Shown piece after piece: positions 1-5,638 of a stretch of 5,638 bases of DNA. Positions within the stretch are counted from its first letter, which is position 1. Every line of letters starts with the position of its first letter. The position numbers and the translations under genes are program-made. Origin of the DNA: Euryarchaeota archaeon UBA59 (GTDB lineage: Archaea; Thermoplasmatota; Poseidoniia; Poseidoniales; Thalassarchaeaceae); contig DAVI01000023.1 of NCBI GenBank assembly GCA_002505495.1, positions 12,367-18,004 on the forward strand, read 5' to 3'. The notes below the pieces were generated by a model. That model made no database searches. It saw nothing but the letters and a program-made list of their open reading frames with translations, and had not been told where the DNA came from.

Positions 1-465
1 ACCGCCTGTGCGGTCAGCAAGCCGTGGAAGCAGTACAAGGGTGAGACCCGACTCTTCATCGTGCAGAACCTGCATCGCTATTTCCTCTACGCGGCAATCT
101 GCTACCTGCCGATCCTGAGCTACGACGTCTGGATGTCCCTCAACTTCCACGACCCGGTTTCTAACATTCACTCGTACGGCCTATCGGTCGGCTCACTGGT
201 GCTGGCGGTCAATGTGGTCGCACTCGCCGGCTACACCTTCGGTTGCCACGCCTTCCGTCACTTGGTGGGTGGAGGGGCGAATGTCTGGACCGGGAAGTCT
301 GGACCAACCCTGAGGTATCGGATGTGGAAGATGTCAACCTGGTTCAATGAGTACCACAAGGATTGGGCACTCTATTCTCTCTTCATCGTGATGTTCGCCG
401 ACTTCTATGTCTACGCCTGCACCATGGGCTGGTGGACTGACATGATTCTGTGGGGTGGGCTCTGA
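1..465 (+). CDS. sdhC: Succinate dehydrogenase membrane anchor subunit (SdhC-like), 3' part only
   Basis: This is the C-terminal 154 residues of the membrane subunit that anchors complex II and passes electrons to quinone. The frame is open from base 1, so the true start lies outside the window; the GTG at 61 is an internal valine codon. Three hydrophobic segments are visible at about residues 28-47, 61-83 and 122-145. The second ends in a G81-C82-H83-x3-H87 motif followed by a glycine run. Other notable residues are C3, H25, C34 and C140. The assignment rests mainly on position, since the stop overlaps the start of sdhA and sdhB follows, and on resemblance to the single membrane subunit of mycobacterial Sdh1 as I remember it. 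That enzyme carries a Rieske-type [2Fe-2S] cluster in its membrane part with two His ligands; H83 and H87 are candidates here, which is inference. I am confident it is a complex II anchor and less sure of the cofactor. Confidence 0.85.
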   Translation, partial: TACAVSKPWKQYKGETRLFIVQNLHRYFLYAAICYLPILSYDVWMSLNFHDPVSNIHSYGLSVGSLVLAVNVVALAGYTFGCHAFRHLVGGGANVWTGKSGPTLRYRMWKMSTWFNEYHKDWALYSLFIVMFADFYVYACTMGWWTDMILWGGL

Positions 466-2327
466 TGACCGATGTGAGGAACCATCAGTATGATGTACTC
501 GTGATTGGCGCTGGCGGCGCCGGGCTGCGGGCGGCGATTGAGGCGACTCGTGATGGAGCGAGCGTGGCAGTCATCTGCAAGTCGATGCTCGGCAAGGCGC
601 ACACCGTGATGGCGGAGGGCGGCGCTGCTGCGGCTCTAGCCAACAAGGATCCGAGGGATTCGTGGCAGACCCACTTCCGTGACACCATGAAGGGAGGCAA
701 GTACCTCAACGATTGGCGGATGGCGGAGATTCACGCCAAGGAGTCACCAGACCGGATTCGAGAACTCGAACAGTGGGGCGCCATCTTCGACCGCATTCCT
801 CCGGGCTTGAAGGGGGCAGATGGCAAGCCGCTCAAGGCTGGCACCATTAGTCAGCGTAACTTCGGCGGCCACACCTATCCCCGTTTGGCTCACATTGGAG
901 ATGCGACCGGTCTCGAGTTGATTCGAACCCTGCAAGACAGGGGGATTCACTCCGGGATGGATGTGTTCATGGAGTACACCGTTCGCCGTCTCTTCACAAC
1001 TGACGGACGCGTTTCGGGCTGCTTCGCCTACAACCGTGCTGACGGGACTCTGCACACCTTCCAAGGAAAGACGACAATTCTCGCCACCGGCGGAATCACT
1101 CGCTGCTGGGCGGTCTGTTCCGGGTCATGGGAGTACACCGGTGAGGGTCACGCTCTGGCTTACTGGGCTGGCGCTGAAATGGGTGACATGGAGTTCGTCC
1201 AGTTCCATCCCACCGGGATGATTTGGCCACCCTCGGTCAGGGGAATACTAGTCACCGAGGGTGTCCGTGGTGAAGGCGGAGTTCTGACCAACAGCGAAGG
1301 TGAGAGATTCATGTTCAACTATGTCCCTGAGATGTACAAGAATGAGTTCGCCGATACTCAGCAGGAGGCGCAGGCGTGGGTCGACGAGGTCATCGCGGAT
1401 GTCACCGCGACCCAGCGCCGACCGCCCGAACTACTGACTCGTGATGTGGTCGCCAAGGCGATCAACTCGGAGAAGAAGGCTGGCAGAGCCAGCGAACATG
1501 GGGGGGTGTATCTCGACATCTCTTGGAGAGATGAGGAGCAGGTCAAGAAGAAGCTTCCAGGCATGTACCACCAATTCAAGGAGTTGGCAGCGGTTGACAT
1601 CACCAAAGAGCCGATGGAGGTCGGGCCGACCGCCCACTATGTGATGGGCGGCGTGAAGGTCGACCCCGTCACCCAGGAATCCTCAGTTCCCGGTCTCTAT
1701 GCGGCCGGCGAGGCGGCGACCGGACTGCACGGAGCAAACCGGCTCGGCGGCAACTCGCTCACCGATCTGCTAACCTTCGGCAAACGGGCCGGTGAGTACG
1801 CCGCAAAGGCAGCCGCTGAGACGGACGGCTATCTCGAAATCAGTCAGACGGATATTGACGCGGTGGTTGCGGAAACACTTGCACCACTCAACAGGCAAGA
1901 GGGTGAGAACCCTGCGAAGGTGGTCGAAGACCTGCGTGAGATGATGCAGGAGAAGGCGGGAATCATCAGGACCGGCGCACTTCTCGAGGAGGCCTTGGCC
2001 GACTTGGACGAACTCGAGGCGCGAGGTGAGAAGACCGCGCCTGGAGGTGGTCGAATCTACAACCCGGGTTGGCATCAAGCCCTGGAAATCAGCGCCATGG
2101 CCGACATCAGCAGGATGTGCGCTCTGTCAGCTCTGGCCCGCGAGGAATCTCGAGGCGCACACACCCGCGACGACTTCCCTGTCCCAGACCGTTCGCACTG
2201 GGGCAAGGTCAACAGCGTAATCTGGCTTGAGGAGGGGGAGATGAAAATTCGCCACGATCCATGCCCTCCGATTTCAGCCGAGTTGAGGGCGCTGCTCGAT
2301 GCGAGTGACCTGAGTGAGGAGGAGTGA
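465..2327 (+). CDS. sdhA: Succinate dehydrogenase / fumarate reductase flavoprotein subunit
   Basis: This is the catalytic FAD subunit of complex II, which oxidises succinate to fumarate at the inner face of the membrane in the TCA cycle. It has 620 residues. The N-terminal Rossmann motif GAGGAG is at 15-20. H46 in the AHTVMAEGG stretch matches the histidine that binds FAD covalently in this family. Active-site matches are H248 (FHPTGM), R326 (TRDVV, the proton-shuttle arginine), H391 (HYVMGG) and R426 (HGANRLGGNS). About 40 extra residues lie between H248 and R326 compared with E. coli SdhA, and the WEYTGEGHA stretch resembles mycobacterial Sdh1. ATG 465 is chosen because it overlaps the preceding stop as TGATG and follows a G-rich GGGGTGG at 452-458; a GTG at 450 would only add five residues inside the upstream gene. 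The typical family C-terminus with RESRGAHTR-like residues is present as EESRGAHTRDDFP. It appears intact. Confidence 0.97.
   Translation: MTDVRNHQYDVLVIGAGGAGLRAAIEATRDGASVAVICKSMLGKAHTVMAEGGAAAALANKDPRDSWQTHFRDTMKGGKYLNDWRMAEIHAKESPDRIRELEQWGAIFDRIPPGLKGADGKPLKAGTISQRNFGGHTYPRLAHIGDATGLELIRTLQDRGIHSGMDVFMEYTVRRLFTTDGRVSGCFAYNRADGTLHTFQGKTTILATGGITRCWAVCSGSWEYTGEGHALAYWAGAEMGDMEFVQFHPTGMIWPPSVRGILVTEGVRGEGGVLTNSEGERFMFNYVPEMYKNEFADTQQEAQAWVDEVIADVTATQRRPPELLTRDVVAKAINSEKKAGRASEHGGVYLDISWRDEEQVKKKLPGMYHQFKELAAVDITKEPMEVGPTAHYVMGGVKVDPVTQESSVPGLYAAGEAATGLHGANRLGGNSLTDLLTFGKRAGEYAAKAAAETDGYLEISQTDIDAVVAETLAPLNRQEGENPAKVVEDLREMMQEKAGIIRTGALLEEALADLDELEARGEKTAPGGGRIYNPGWHQALEISAMADISRMCALSALAREESRGAHTRDDFPVPDRSHWGKVNSVIWLEEGEMKIRHDPCPPISAELRALLDASDLSEEE
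2316..2322 (+). promoter_or_regulatory. Shine-Dalgarno of sdhB
   Basis: GAGGAGG lies within the last codons of sdhA, seven bases before the ATG at 2330. This spacing favours ATG 2330 as the sdhB start over the in-frame GTG at 2324, which would be only one base from the motif. Confidence 0.8.
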
Positions 2328-2329
2328 CG

Positions 2330-3094
2330 ATGGGTAGGGAGGTCACATTCAGAGTATTCCGCGGAGAACCTGATGAGGACGGTGTACCAAAAGGTGAGTT
2401 GGTCGATTATACCGTCGAGATGGATGAAGGTATGGTGGTCCTCGACGTGATTCACAAGATTCAGGCGGAAAGCGCCCCCGATCTCTCATGCCGATGGAAC
2501 TGCAAGGCGGGCAAATGCGGCTCCTGTTCGGCCGAGGTCAACGGCAAGGCCCGTCTGATGTGCATGACTCGGATGGCGGACATCGAAGAGGAGACTCCCG
2601 AAGGCGAGCCGGTCCTCATCAAGCCGATGCAGGCGTTTCCACTCGTCAAGGATCTCGTAGCTGATGTCTCTTGGGCATACGAACTGAACAAGACCATCCC
2701 GCCACTCACCGGTCCAGAAGAGAAGGACTGGGTATTCTCTCAGGAGGAGGCGGACCGAGTTCAGGAGTTTCGCTCCTGCATCGAGTGCATGCTCTGTGTC
2801 AACACCTGCCATGTTCTGCGCGAGCACAATATGTTCGACGAATTCGCCGGCCCCCGCTTCTTTGTGCGACTTGCGGACCTCGAAATGCACCCGATGGATG
2901 CCGGTGACCGTCTTGAGATGGTGAAGGATGATTTGGGAATCGGCTACTGCAACATCACCCGCTGCTGCACCGATGTATGTCCGGCTGGAATTAACATCAC
3001 CGACAACGCCATCATCCCCCTAAAGGAGAGAGTCGTAACAGAATACTACGATCCACTCGCCATTCTTGCCAAGAAGTTGGGCCTTCGCAAATGA
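2330..3094 (+). CDS. sdhB: Succinate dehydrogenase iron-sulfur subunit
   Basis: This subunit carries electrons from the SdhA flavin to the quinone site through three iron-sulfur clusters. It has 254 residues, a usual length. The N-terminal ferredoxin-like domain holds the [2Fe-2S] ligands C58-x4-C63-x2-C66-x11-C78, with one additional cysteine at C54. The C-terminal domain has C150-x2-C153-x2-C156-x3-C160 and C207-x5-C213-x3-C217. By family rule C150, C153, C156 and C217 hold the [4Fe-4S] cluster, and C160, C207 and C213 the [3Fe-4S] cluster. Two details are unusual against E. coli SdhB: C160 is followed by histidine instead of proline, and an extra C212 sits next to C213. The RWNCKAGKCGSCSAE and EFRSCIECMLC stretches closely resemble mycobacterial Sdh1 SdhB (recalled, not aligned). 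The gene starts two bases after sdhA and is translated in the same operon. The stop is followed by a convergent-gene intergenic region. Confidence 0.97.
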   Translation: MGREVTFRVFRGEPDEDGVPKGELVDYTVEMDEGMVVLDVIHKIQAESAPDLSCRWNCKAGKCGSCSAEVNGKARLMCMTRMADIEEETPEGEPVLIKPMQAFPLVKDLVADVSWAYELNKTIPPLTGPEEKDWVFSQEEADRVQEFRSCIECMLCVNTCHVLREHNMFDEFAGPRFFVRLADLEMHPMDAGDRLEMVKDDLGIGYCNITRCCTDVCPAGINITDNAIIPLKERVVTEYYDPLAILAKKLGLRK

Positions 3095-3113
3095 CCTTCC
3101 CTCCCTCACTTCT

Positions 3114-3133
3114 GGGATGGTTTCCTTCATCCC
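3114..3133 (+). other. Small hairpin just after sdhB
   Basis: GGGATG (3114-3119) can pair with CATCCC (3128-3133) around an eight-base, pyrimidine-rich loop, 19 bases after the sdhB stop. No T-run follows, so it may protect the mRNA end or mean nothing. It is a short stem that could occur by chance. Confidence 0.25.
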
Positions 3134-3191
3134 GCCACCAGCGTGGTTTGGAGTGAACTCACCAACCTTCGGAAGGGTCCGAATCTGAAAC

Positions 3192-3237
3192 AAAAAAAGG
3201 GGCACGAGGGGGGGCATTTTCAGCCCCGCCCCGTGCC
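3192..3237 (-). terminator. Hairpin plus T-tract terminator of the MC1 gene
   Basis: Bases 3201-3215 pair with 3223-3237 in a GC-rich stem of 15 positions with only two mismatches and a seven-base loop. On the - strand the stem is followed, after two C's, by seven T's (the A-run 3192-3198). This is the classic order for termination of the mc1 transcript, whose stop lies about 37 bases upstream. Archaea usually terminate on the T-run itself, with the hairpin optional. Read on the + strand the same hairpin precedes only a loosely T-rich stretch (about 3248-3258), so it might also help end the convergent sdh transcript. Confidence 0.75.
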
Positions 3238-3274
3238 GTTCGCGTGTCTTTGTATTGTAGCCGTGTTGACTGAC

Positions 3275-3538
3275 TCAGTCGAGGTGGTCGACGCGTAGCT
3301 TCTTGACGTTGGCCTTCCAGACCTTGTCAGGCAGCCATGCCGGCCCGCTCGCGGGCTTTGGCACCTGCGCGCGCCAGCCTGTGAAGACGTGAACACGCTT
3401 GGTGCCCCGCTCCCTCAGGTTGATGTCAGTCTCTCCGCGACTAGCTGCCTTGAGGGCTGCGCCTCTAGGCTGCTTGCTCGCGAACACTTGGCTCGTATCT
3501 TTTCCGCCGTCCATTAGGACGAAGTATTTCTTGCTCAT
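3275..3538 (-). CDS. Archaeal non-histone chromosomal protein MC1
   Basis: This is a small basic DNA-bending protein that compacts and shapes archaeal chromosomes as a monomer. It has 87 residues, against about 93 for the Methanosarcina protein. Family hallmarks are FVLMDGG at 6-12, the KQPRGAALKAASRG stretch at 22-35, LRERGTKRVHVF at 41-52, and PAWLPDK at 66-72 with W68 matching the tryptophan known to contact DNA. Lysine and arginine are frequent throughout, giving a positive charge. The gap relative to the Methanosarcina protein falls between the KAASRG and LRERGTK motifs. The ATG at 3538 has GGAGG nine bases upstream. The gene is monocistronic by layout, with its own promoter region and terminator, and faces the sdh operon. 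MC1 is known from Methanosarcina, haloarchaea and some other Euryarchaeota, so it is the strongest taxonomic marker here. The recognition is by remembered family sequence, and I am confident of it. Confidence 0.95.
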   Translation of the reverse strand: MSKKYFVLMDGGKDTSQVFASKQPRGAALKAASRGETDINLRERGTKRVHVFTGWRAQVPKPASGPAWLPDKVWKANVKKLRVDHLD

Positions 3539-3547
3539 TTCGGATTG

Positions 3548-3552
3548 CCTCC
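3548..3552 (-). promoter_or_regulatory. Shine-Dalgarno of the MC1 gene
   Basis: GGAGG on the - strand, nine bases before the ATG at 3538, supports that start and indicates a leadered mRNA. Confidence 0.75.
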
Positions 3553-3574
3553 GTACATCCGCCCTTCAACGGTC

Positions 3575-3584
3575 CTTACTTAAG
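3575..3584 (-). promoter_or_regulatory. Possible TATA box of the MC1 gene
   Basis: The - strand reads CTTAAGTAAG, an AT-rich element in otherwise GC-rich sequence. An archaeal TATA box lies about 25 bases before the transcription start, which would put the start near 3553 and give a leader of about 15 bases that still holds the Shine-Dalgarno. No clear purine-rich BRE precedes it. An alternative promoter further upstream, in the AT-rich block at 3684-3728, cannot be excluded. Confidence 0.45.
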
Positions 3585-3593
3585 GGTTAGGGC

Positions 3594-3625
3594 GGCCAAA
3601 CGGGGTACTGCGCCCCATTTGGGCC
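3594..3625. repeat. 32-base imperfect inverted repeat upstream of the MC1 gene
   Basis: GGCC-AAA-GGGG (3594-3605) pairs with CCCC-TTT-GGCC (3613-3625) with one mismatch and one bulged G, around a five-base loop closed by a T-G pair. It lies directly upstream of the TATA-like element of mc1 and has no T-run after it on either strand. It could be an operator, a transcript hairpin, or the end of the upstream - strand transcript. Confidence 0.5.
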
Positions 3626-3683
3626 TAAATCGCACATTCCGCACCCTTCCCAAGGACAGCCTCGCTGTGCGCCGTTTTCCGGC

Positions 3684-3728
3684 AAATTGAAAGTTTGTAA
3701 GAATAAATAGTTAGATAATAACACACTT
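3684..3728. other. AT-rich block in the mc1 / RAM-gene spacer
   Basis: About 45 bases are mostly A and T, unlike the GC-rich sequence on both sides. It lies about 90 bases downstream of the RAM-gene stop and about 150 bases upstream of the mc1 start. On the - strand it contains TATTTATT (about 3704-3711), a possible TATA element for a longer mc1 leader or a small RNA. I see no open reading frame with a plausible protein in the whole 3539-3816 spacer. Confidence 0.35.
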
Positions 3729-3816
3729 TCTCGGTCATTTTAGGGTTGGAGTCGAACCGTAACGGCGCAGTGCAGCGAATACACCCATGCCAATCTGAAC
3801 TGTTACAAAAGCAGGC

Positions 3817-4050
3817 TCAGAGTTCAGCGCCAGCGAGAGTTTTGGTGTCGATGACTCCTTCGATCACTCGTACTTGTTGGACCACTCCTGCGGCGATTTC
3901 ACTCATGCTGTCAGCAGTCATTTTCACCAACAGATCGTAGTCTCCGAAGAGTAGTGTTGCATCCTCGACAATCTCCAATTCCTTGATGGTGCTGTAGACC
4001 TCAAATTCTGCACCCGGACTAACATTGATGAGAACATATCCTACTGCCAT
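3817..4050 (-). CDS. Stand-alone Lrp/AsnC ligand-binding (RAM) domain protein
   Basis: This 77-residue protein consists only of the RAM domain, the small-molecule-binding and oligomerising half of Lrp/AsnC regulators. It has no helix-turn-helix. The fold order is visible: strand YVLINV (5-10), a helix around 14-24, strand EDATLLFG (29-36), strand DYDLLVKMTAD (37-47) with the typical G-x-YDLL-like core, a helix MSEIAAGVVQQV (49-60), and a last strand VIEGVIDTKTL (62-72). Stand-alone RAM proteins bind amino acids or related metabolites and can modulate full-length partners or enzymes. The ligand here is unknown. The ATG at 4050 is the only sensible start: upstream in-frame sequence overlaps the preceding gene and lacks an HTH. 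No strong Shine-Dalgarno is seen. It follows the membrane protein gene by 25 bases on the same strand, so co-transcription is likely. Confidence 0.85.
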   Translation of the reverse strand: MAVGYVLINVSPGAEFEVYSTIKELEIVEDATLLFGDYDLLVKMTADSMSEIAAGVVQQVRVIEGVIDTKTLAGAEL

Positions 4051-4075
4051 GGTGTGGCCGACCCAAGTCGCCCAT

Positions 4076-5638
4076 TCAATCCTTTGGGGCCTCATCGGTG
4101 CCAGTCCCAACCCGCTCAGCGAACCAATCCTCAATCTCATCCTGCTCCTCCTCGTCCTCCTCAGAGTTGAGAACTTCAGCCACTTCATCAGGTTCTTCGC
4201 TTTCGTCGGGGGGGCTGTCCTCCTCCGAGCTGTCTTCCTCCGACAAGTCCTGGGAATCACCCAACTCACTCATCGCCATTTCGGAAAGCGCCACACTCTG
4301 CTCGCCCTCCAACCGCGAATCCTCGGGAGCGGCCCACTCTGACAACTCCTCCTCTTGAACTTCGCCAAGGACCTCATCCTCGCTCCCGCGTTGAGTGACG
4401 AAGGCTACAGTCACTCCAATCAGCAACAGGAGAACTGCTGCGATTGAGACGACAAACGTCGAGATTCGACTCGACTCCTGTTGAGTACTCTGGTTCTCCT
4501 GCCTACCATTTCCGTCATCAGGAATCACTGACGGCTCCAAAGGAATGATCCCCTCTCGTGTGTGGGCAGTCTGTTGGCCTTGAGGGTCTGTGCAGCCGAT
4601 GGTTGAGGTGAAGGGTGAACCGATGGCTGGGGCGAGCCAGTTTGCGCTGAACGTCCCGTCGGGTTTGAGCGGCCCCTCAGCCTCCATTACCGTGGTTCCG
4701 TTTGAGTCGACGATGATGAACGTGCAACTCGTACCATCATGGCCGTCCGGGTCGCTGACACTCGCTGCCATCTCTCGAAGTTCACCAATCACCGGCTCGC
4801 CACTCTGTGAGTTGATAATCGGCTCTCCGAAGTGGATGGTGAGCTCCTGCTCAAGTATGCCACGCAGCCCATCGATGTCAATTGCGCTGTAGAGTAGTGT
4901 CGCCTCTCCCGAGGTGAACTCATTTCCGACTCGGAACCTGAAGCCGCGCAGGAATTGGGCGTCTCGCTCCTCCATCGAGCCGTAGTACCAACTGCCGTCG
5001 GTCCAATCCGCGACAGAGGGTCCACAACCGTCGGGTAACTGCTGTTCGGATGTGAGGAAGGTCTCGATGGGTGCTGTGATGCCGCTCTGACTGATGCTCG
5101 CCACGACACTCTCAATCTCCCGATGAGGGTCGAGCGCGATGTATCCGAGGTACTCCCTCCCTCTGATGATGTCGTCGAATGACTGCCCGCCATCCGTGCA
5201 AAGTCCGACTTCGTAGAATTCTGGAGATTGTCGATGCACAGTCCAGGTCCGGTTGAAAACCTGAAGAAGTCCTGAATCTGAAGTGATTGTGACCTCAATC
5301 TCAAGTTCACCCGCCTCCAGCCCGGCGTCTGGCGACGGCAACGCCCACTCTGAGAGAGGTAAGTCGTCATCCTCAAGAGTCGATGAGAAGGAATCGGTCG
5401 CCTGCCCGGGCCAAGTCACCCGCCAATCAAATTCGTAGGATGATTCCAGTGGGTCATCGGAGTCTGTGACTTCCAAGATGAGTGACTCCCGTCCAAGGGG
5501 ATGGGTCCCTTTGGCGAGTTGTAACACATCACCGCGCTCATTTTGGAGTGACATTGAGAGTTGAAACAGCTCGTCGCGGATGGTGAACGAGCGGGTTGTG
5601 AATAGGTTCCCCGACGAATCAAAGAGGTCCACGGTCAC
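4076..5638 (-). CDS. Surface-anchored protein with beta-rich outer region, one TM helix and acidic tail (5' partial)
   Basis: I do not recognise this as a named family. The visible 520 residues are the C-terminal part; the first in-frame codon in the window is a GTG that is probably internal. Residues 1-392 are rich in beta-strand-like, acidic and Ser/Thr-rich sequence with repeated Ig/PKD-like features such as VTDSDDP, SVSDPDGHDG and GCTDPQG, and with NRT, NGT and NQS sites that could be N-glycosylated. Four cysteines (147, 205, 305, 349) lie outside and could form two disulfides, C305-C349 probably within one domain. A Gln/Ser/Thr-rich stalk precedes a single hydrophobic helix at about 393-414. 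The last 106 residues form a highly acidic tail full of Glu, Asp and Ser, ending in EDWFAERV and a short polar end. Topology (outside N-terminus, inside tail) is inferred from the arginine after the helix and the family style. Possible roles are cell-surface adhesion, binding or sensing. The acidic tail could bind cytoplasmic partners. Confidence 0.75.
   Translation of the reverse strand: MTVDLFDSSGNLFTTRSFTIRDELFQLSMSLQNERGDVLQLAKGTHPLGRESLILEVTDSDDPLESSYEFDWRVTWPGQATDSFSSTLEDDDLPLSEWALPSPDAGLEAGELEIEVTITSDSGLLQVFNRTWTVHRQSPEFYEVGLCTDGGQSFDDIIRGREYLGYIALDPHREIESVVASISQSGITAPIETFLTSEQQLPDGCGPSVADWTDGSWYYGSMEERDAQFLRGFRFRVGNEFTSGEATLLYSAIDIDGLRGILEQELTIHFGEPIINSQSGEPVIGELREMAASVSDPDGHDGTSCTFIIVDSNGTTVMEAEGPLKPDGTFSANWLAPAIGSPFTSTIGCTDPQGQQTAHTREGIIPLEPSVIPDDGNGRQENQSTQQESSRISTFVVSIAAVLLLLIGVTVAFVTQRGSEDEVLGEVQEEELSEWAAPEDSRLEGEQSVALSEMAMSELGDSQDLSEEDSSEEDSPPDESEEPDEVAEVLNSEEDEEEQDEIEDWFAERVGTGTDEAPKD

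Noticed and set aside
61..63. GTG as start of the membrane anchor gene
   Set aside because: The frame stays open to base 1 with anchor-like sequence, so the start is probably outside the window.
3020..3217. 65-codon open frame on the - strand overlapping the end of sdhB
   Set aside because: It is antisense to sdhB, runs through the spacer and shows no domain or ribosome binding site.
3738..3765. tRNA-like T-arm on the - strand (GGTTCGACTCC)
   Set aside because: Only two base pairs close the T-loop and no matching acceptor, D-arm or anticodon arm is found around it.
3746..3940. Open frame of 64 codons on the + strand
   Set aside because: It overlaps the RAM gene in antisense, and its peptide has no recognisable domain and no ribosome binding site.
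4051..4269. N-terminal extension of the RAM protein that could have held a helix-turn-helix
   Set aside because: The extension lies inside the surface-protein gene in another frame and is an Arg-rich sequence with no HTH pattern.
4789..5376. 195-codon open frame on the - strand
   Set aside because: It lies on the same strand as the surface-protein gene in a shifted frame; its Arg/Ser-rich composition is typical of an out-of-frame shadow.

Overview
The window most likely comes from an archaeon, and a marine planktonic Euryarchaeota lineage such as Poseidoniales (Marine Group II) is my best guess. The main evidence is a clear MC1-type archaeal chromosomal protein. A free-standing Lrp/AsnC ligand-binding (RAM) protein and a large surface protein with one membrane span and a very acidic inner tail fit the same picture. 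Base composition is moderately GC-rich. The lineage is inferred from gene content, not proven.

Left half, + strand (1-3094): a tightly packed succinate dehydrogenase / complex II operon in the order membrane anchor (3' part only), flavoprotein SdhA, iron-sulfur protein SdhB. The first two genes overlap by one base (TGATG). The second pair is separated by two bases, with a strong Shine-Dalgarno just before sdhB. SdhA and SdhB carry the expected catalytic and cluster-binding residues. Their detailed sequence resembles the actinobacterial Sdh1 (type F) enzymes more than the usual haloarchaeal/Thermoplasma enzymes. The anchor has a CH-x3-H motif at the end of a membrane helix, which may relate to the membrane-embedded Rieske-type cluster known from mycobacterial Sdh1.

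Middle (3095-3816): the sdh operon runs into the convergent gene for the DNA-bending protein MC1 (- strand). The 180-base gap holds a 15-bp hairpin which, read on the - strand, is followed by seven Ts, a good terminator for mc1. Upstream of mc1 lie a Shine-Dalgarno, a TATA-like element, a row of GC-rich hairpins and a short AT-rich block.

Right half, - strand (3817-5638): a surface-anchored protein (5' end outside the window) with a beta-rich outer region, one transmembrane helix and a roughly 105-residue acidic cytoplasmic tail. After 25 bases comes a 77-residue stand-alone RAM-domain protein, probably co-transcribed. Together the window shows a core respiratory/TCA enzyme, a chromatin protein and an uncharacterised envelope protein paired with a small ligand-sensing protein. 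I found no mobile element, CRISPR array, rRNA or tRNA.
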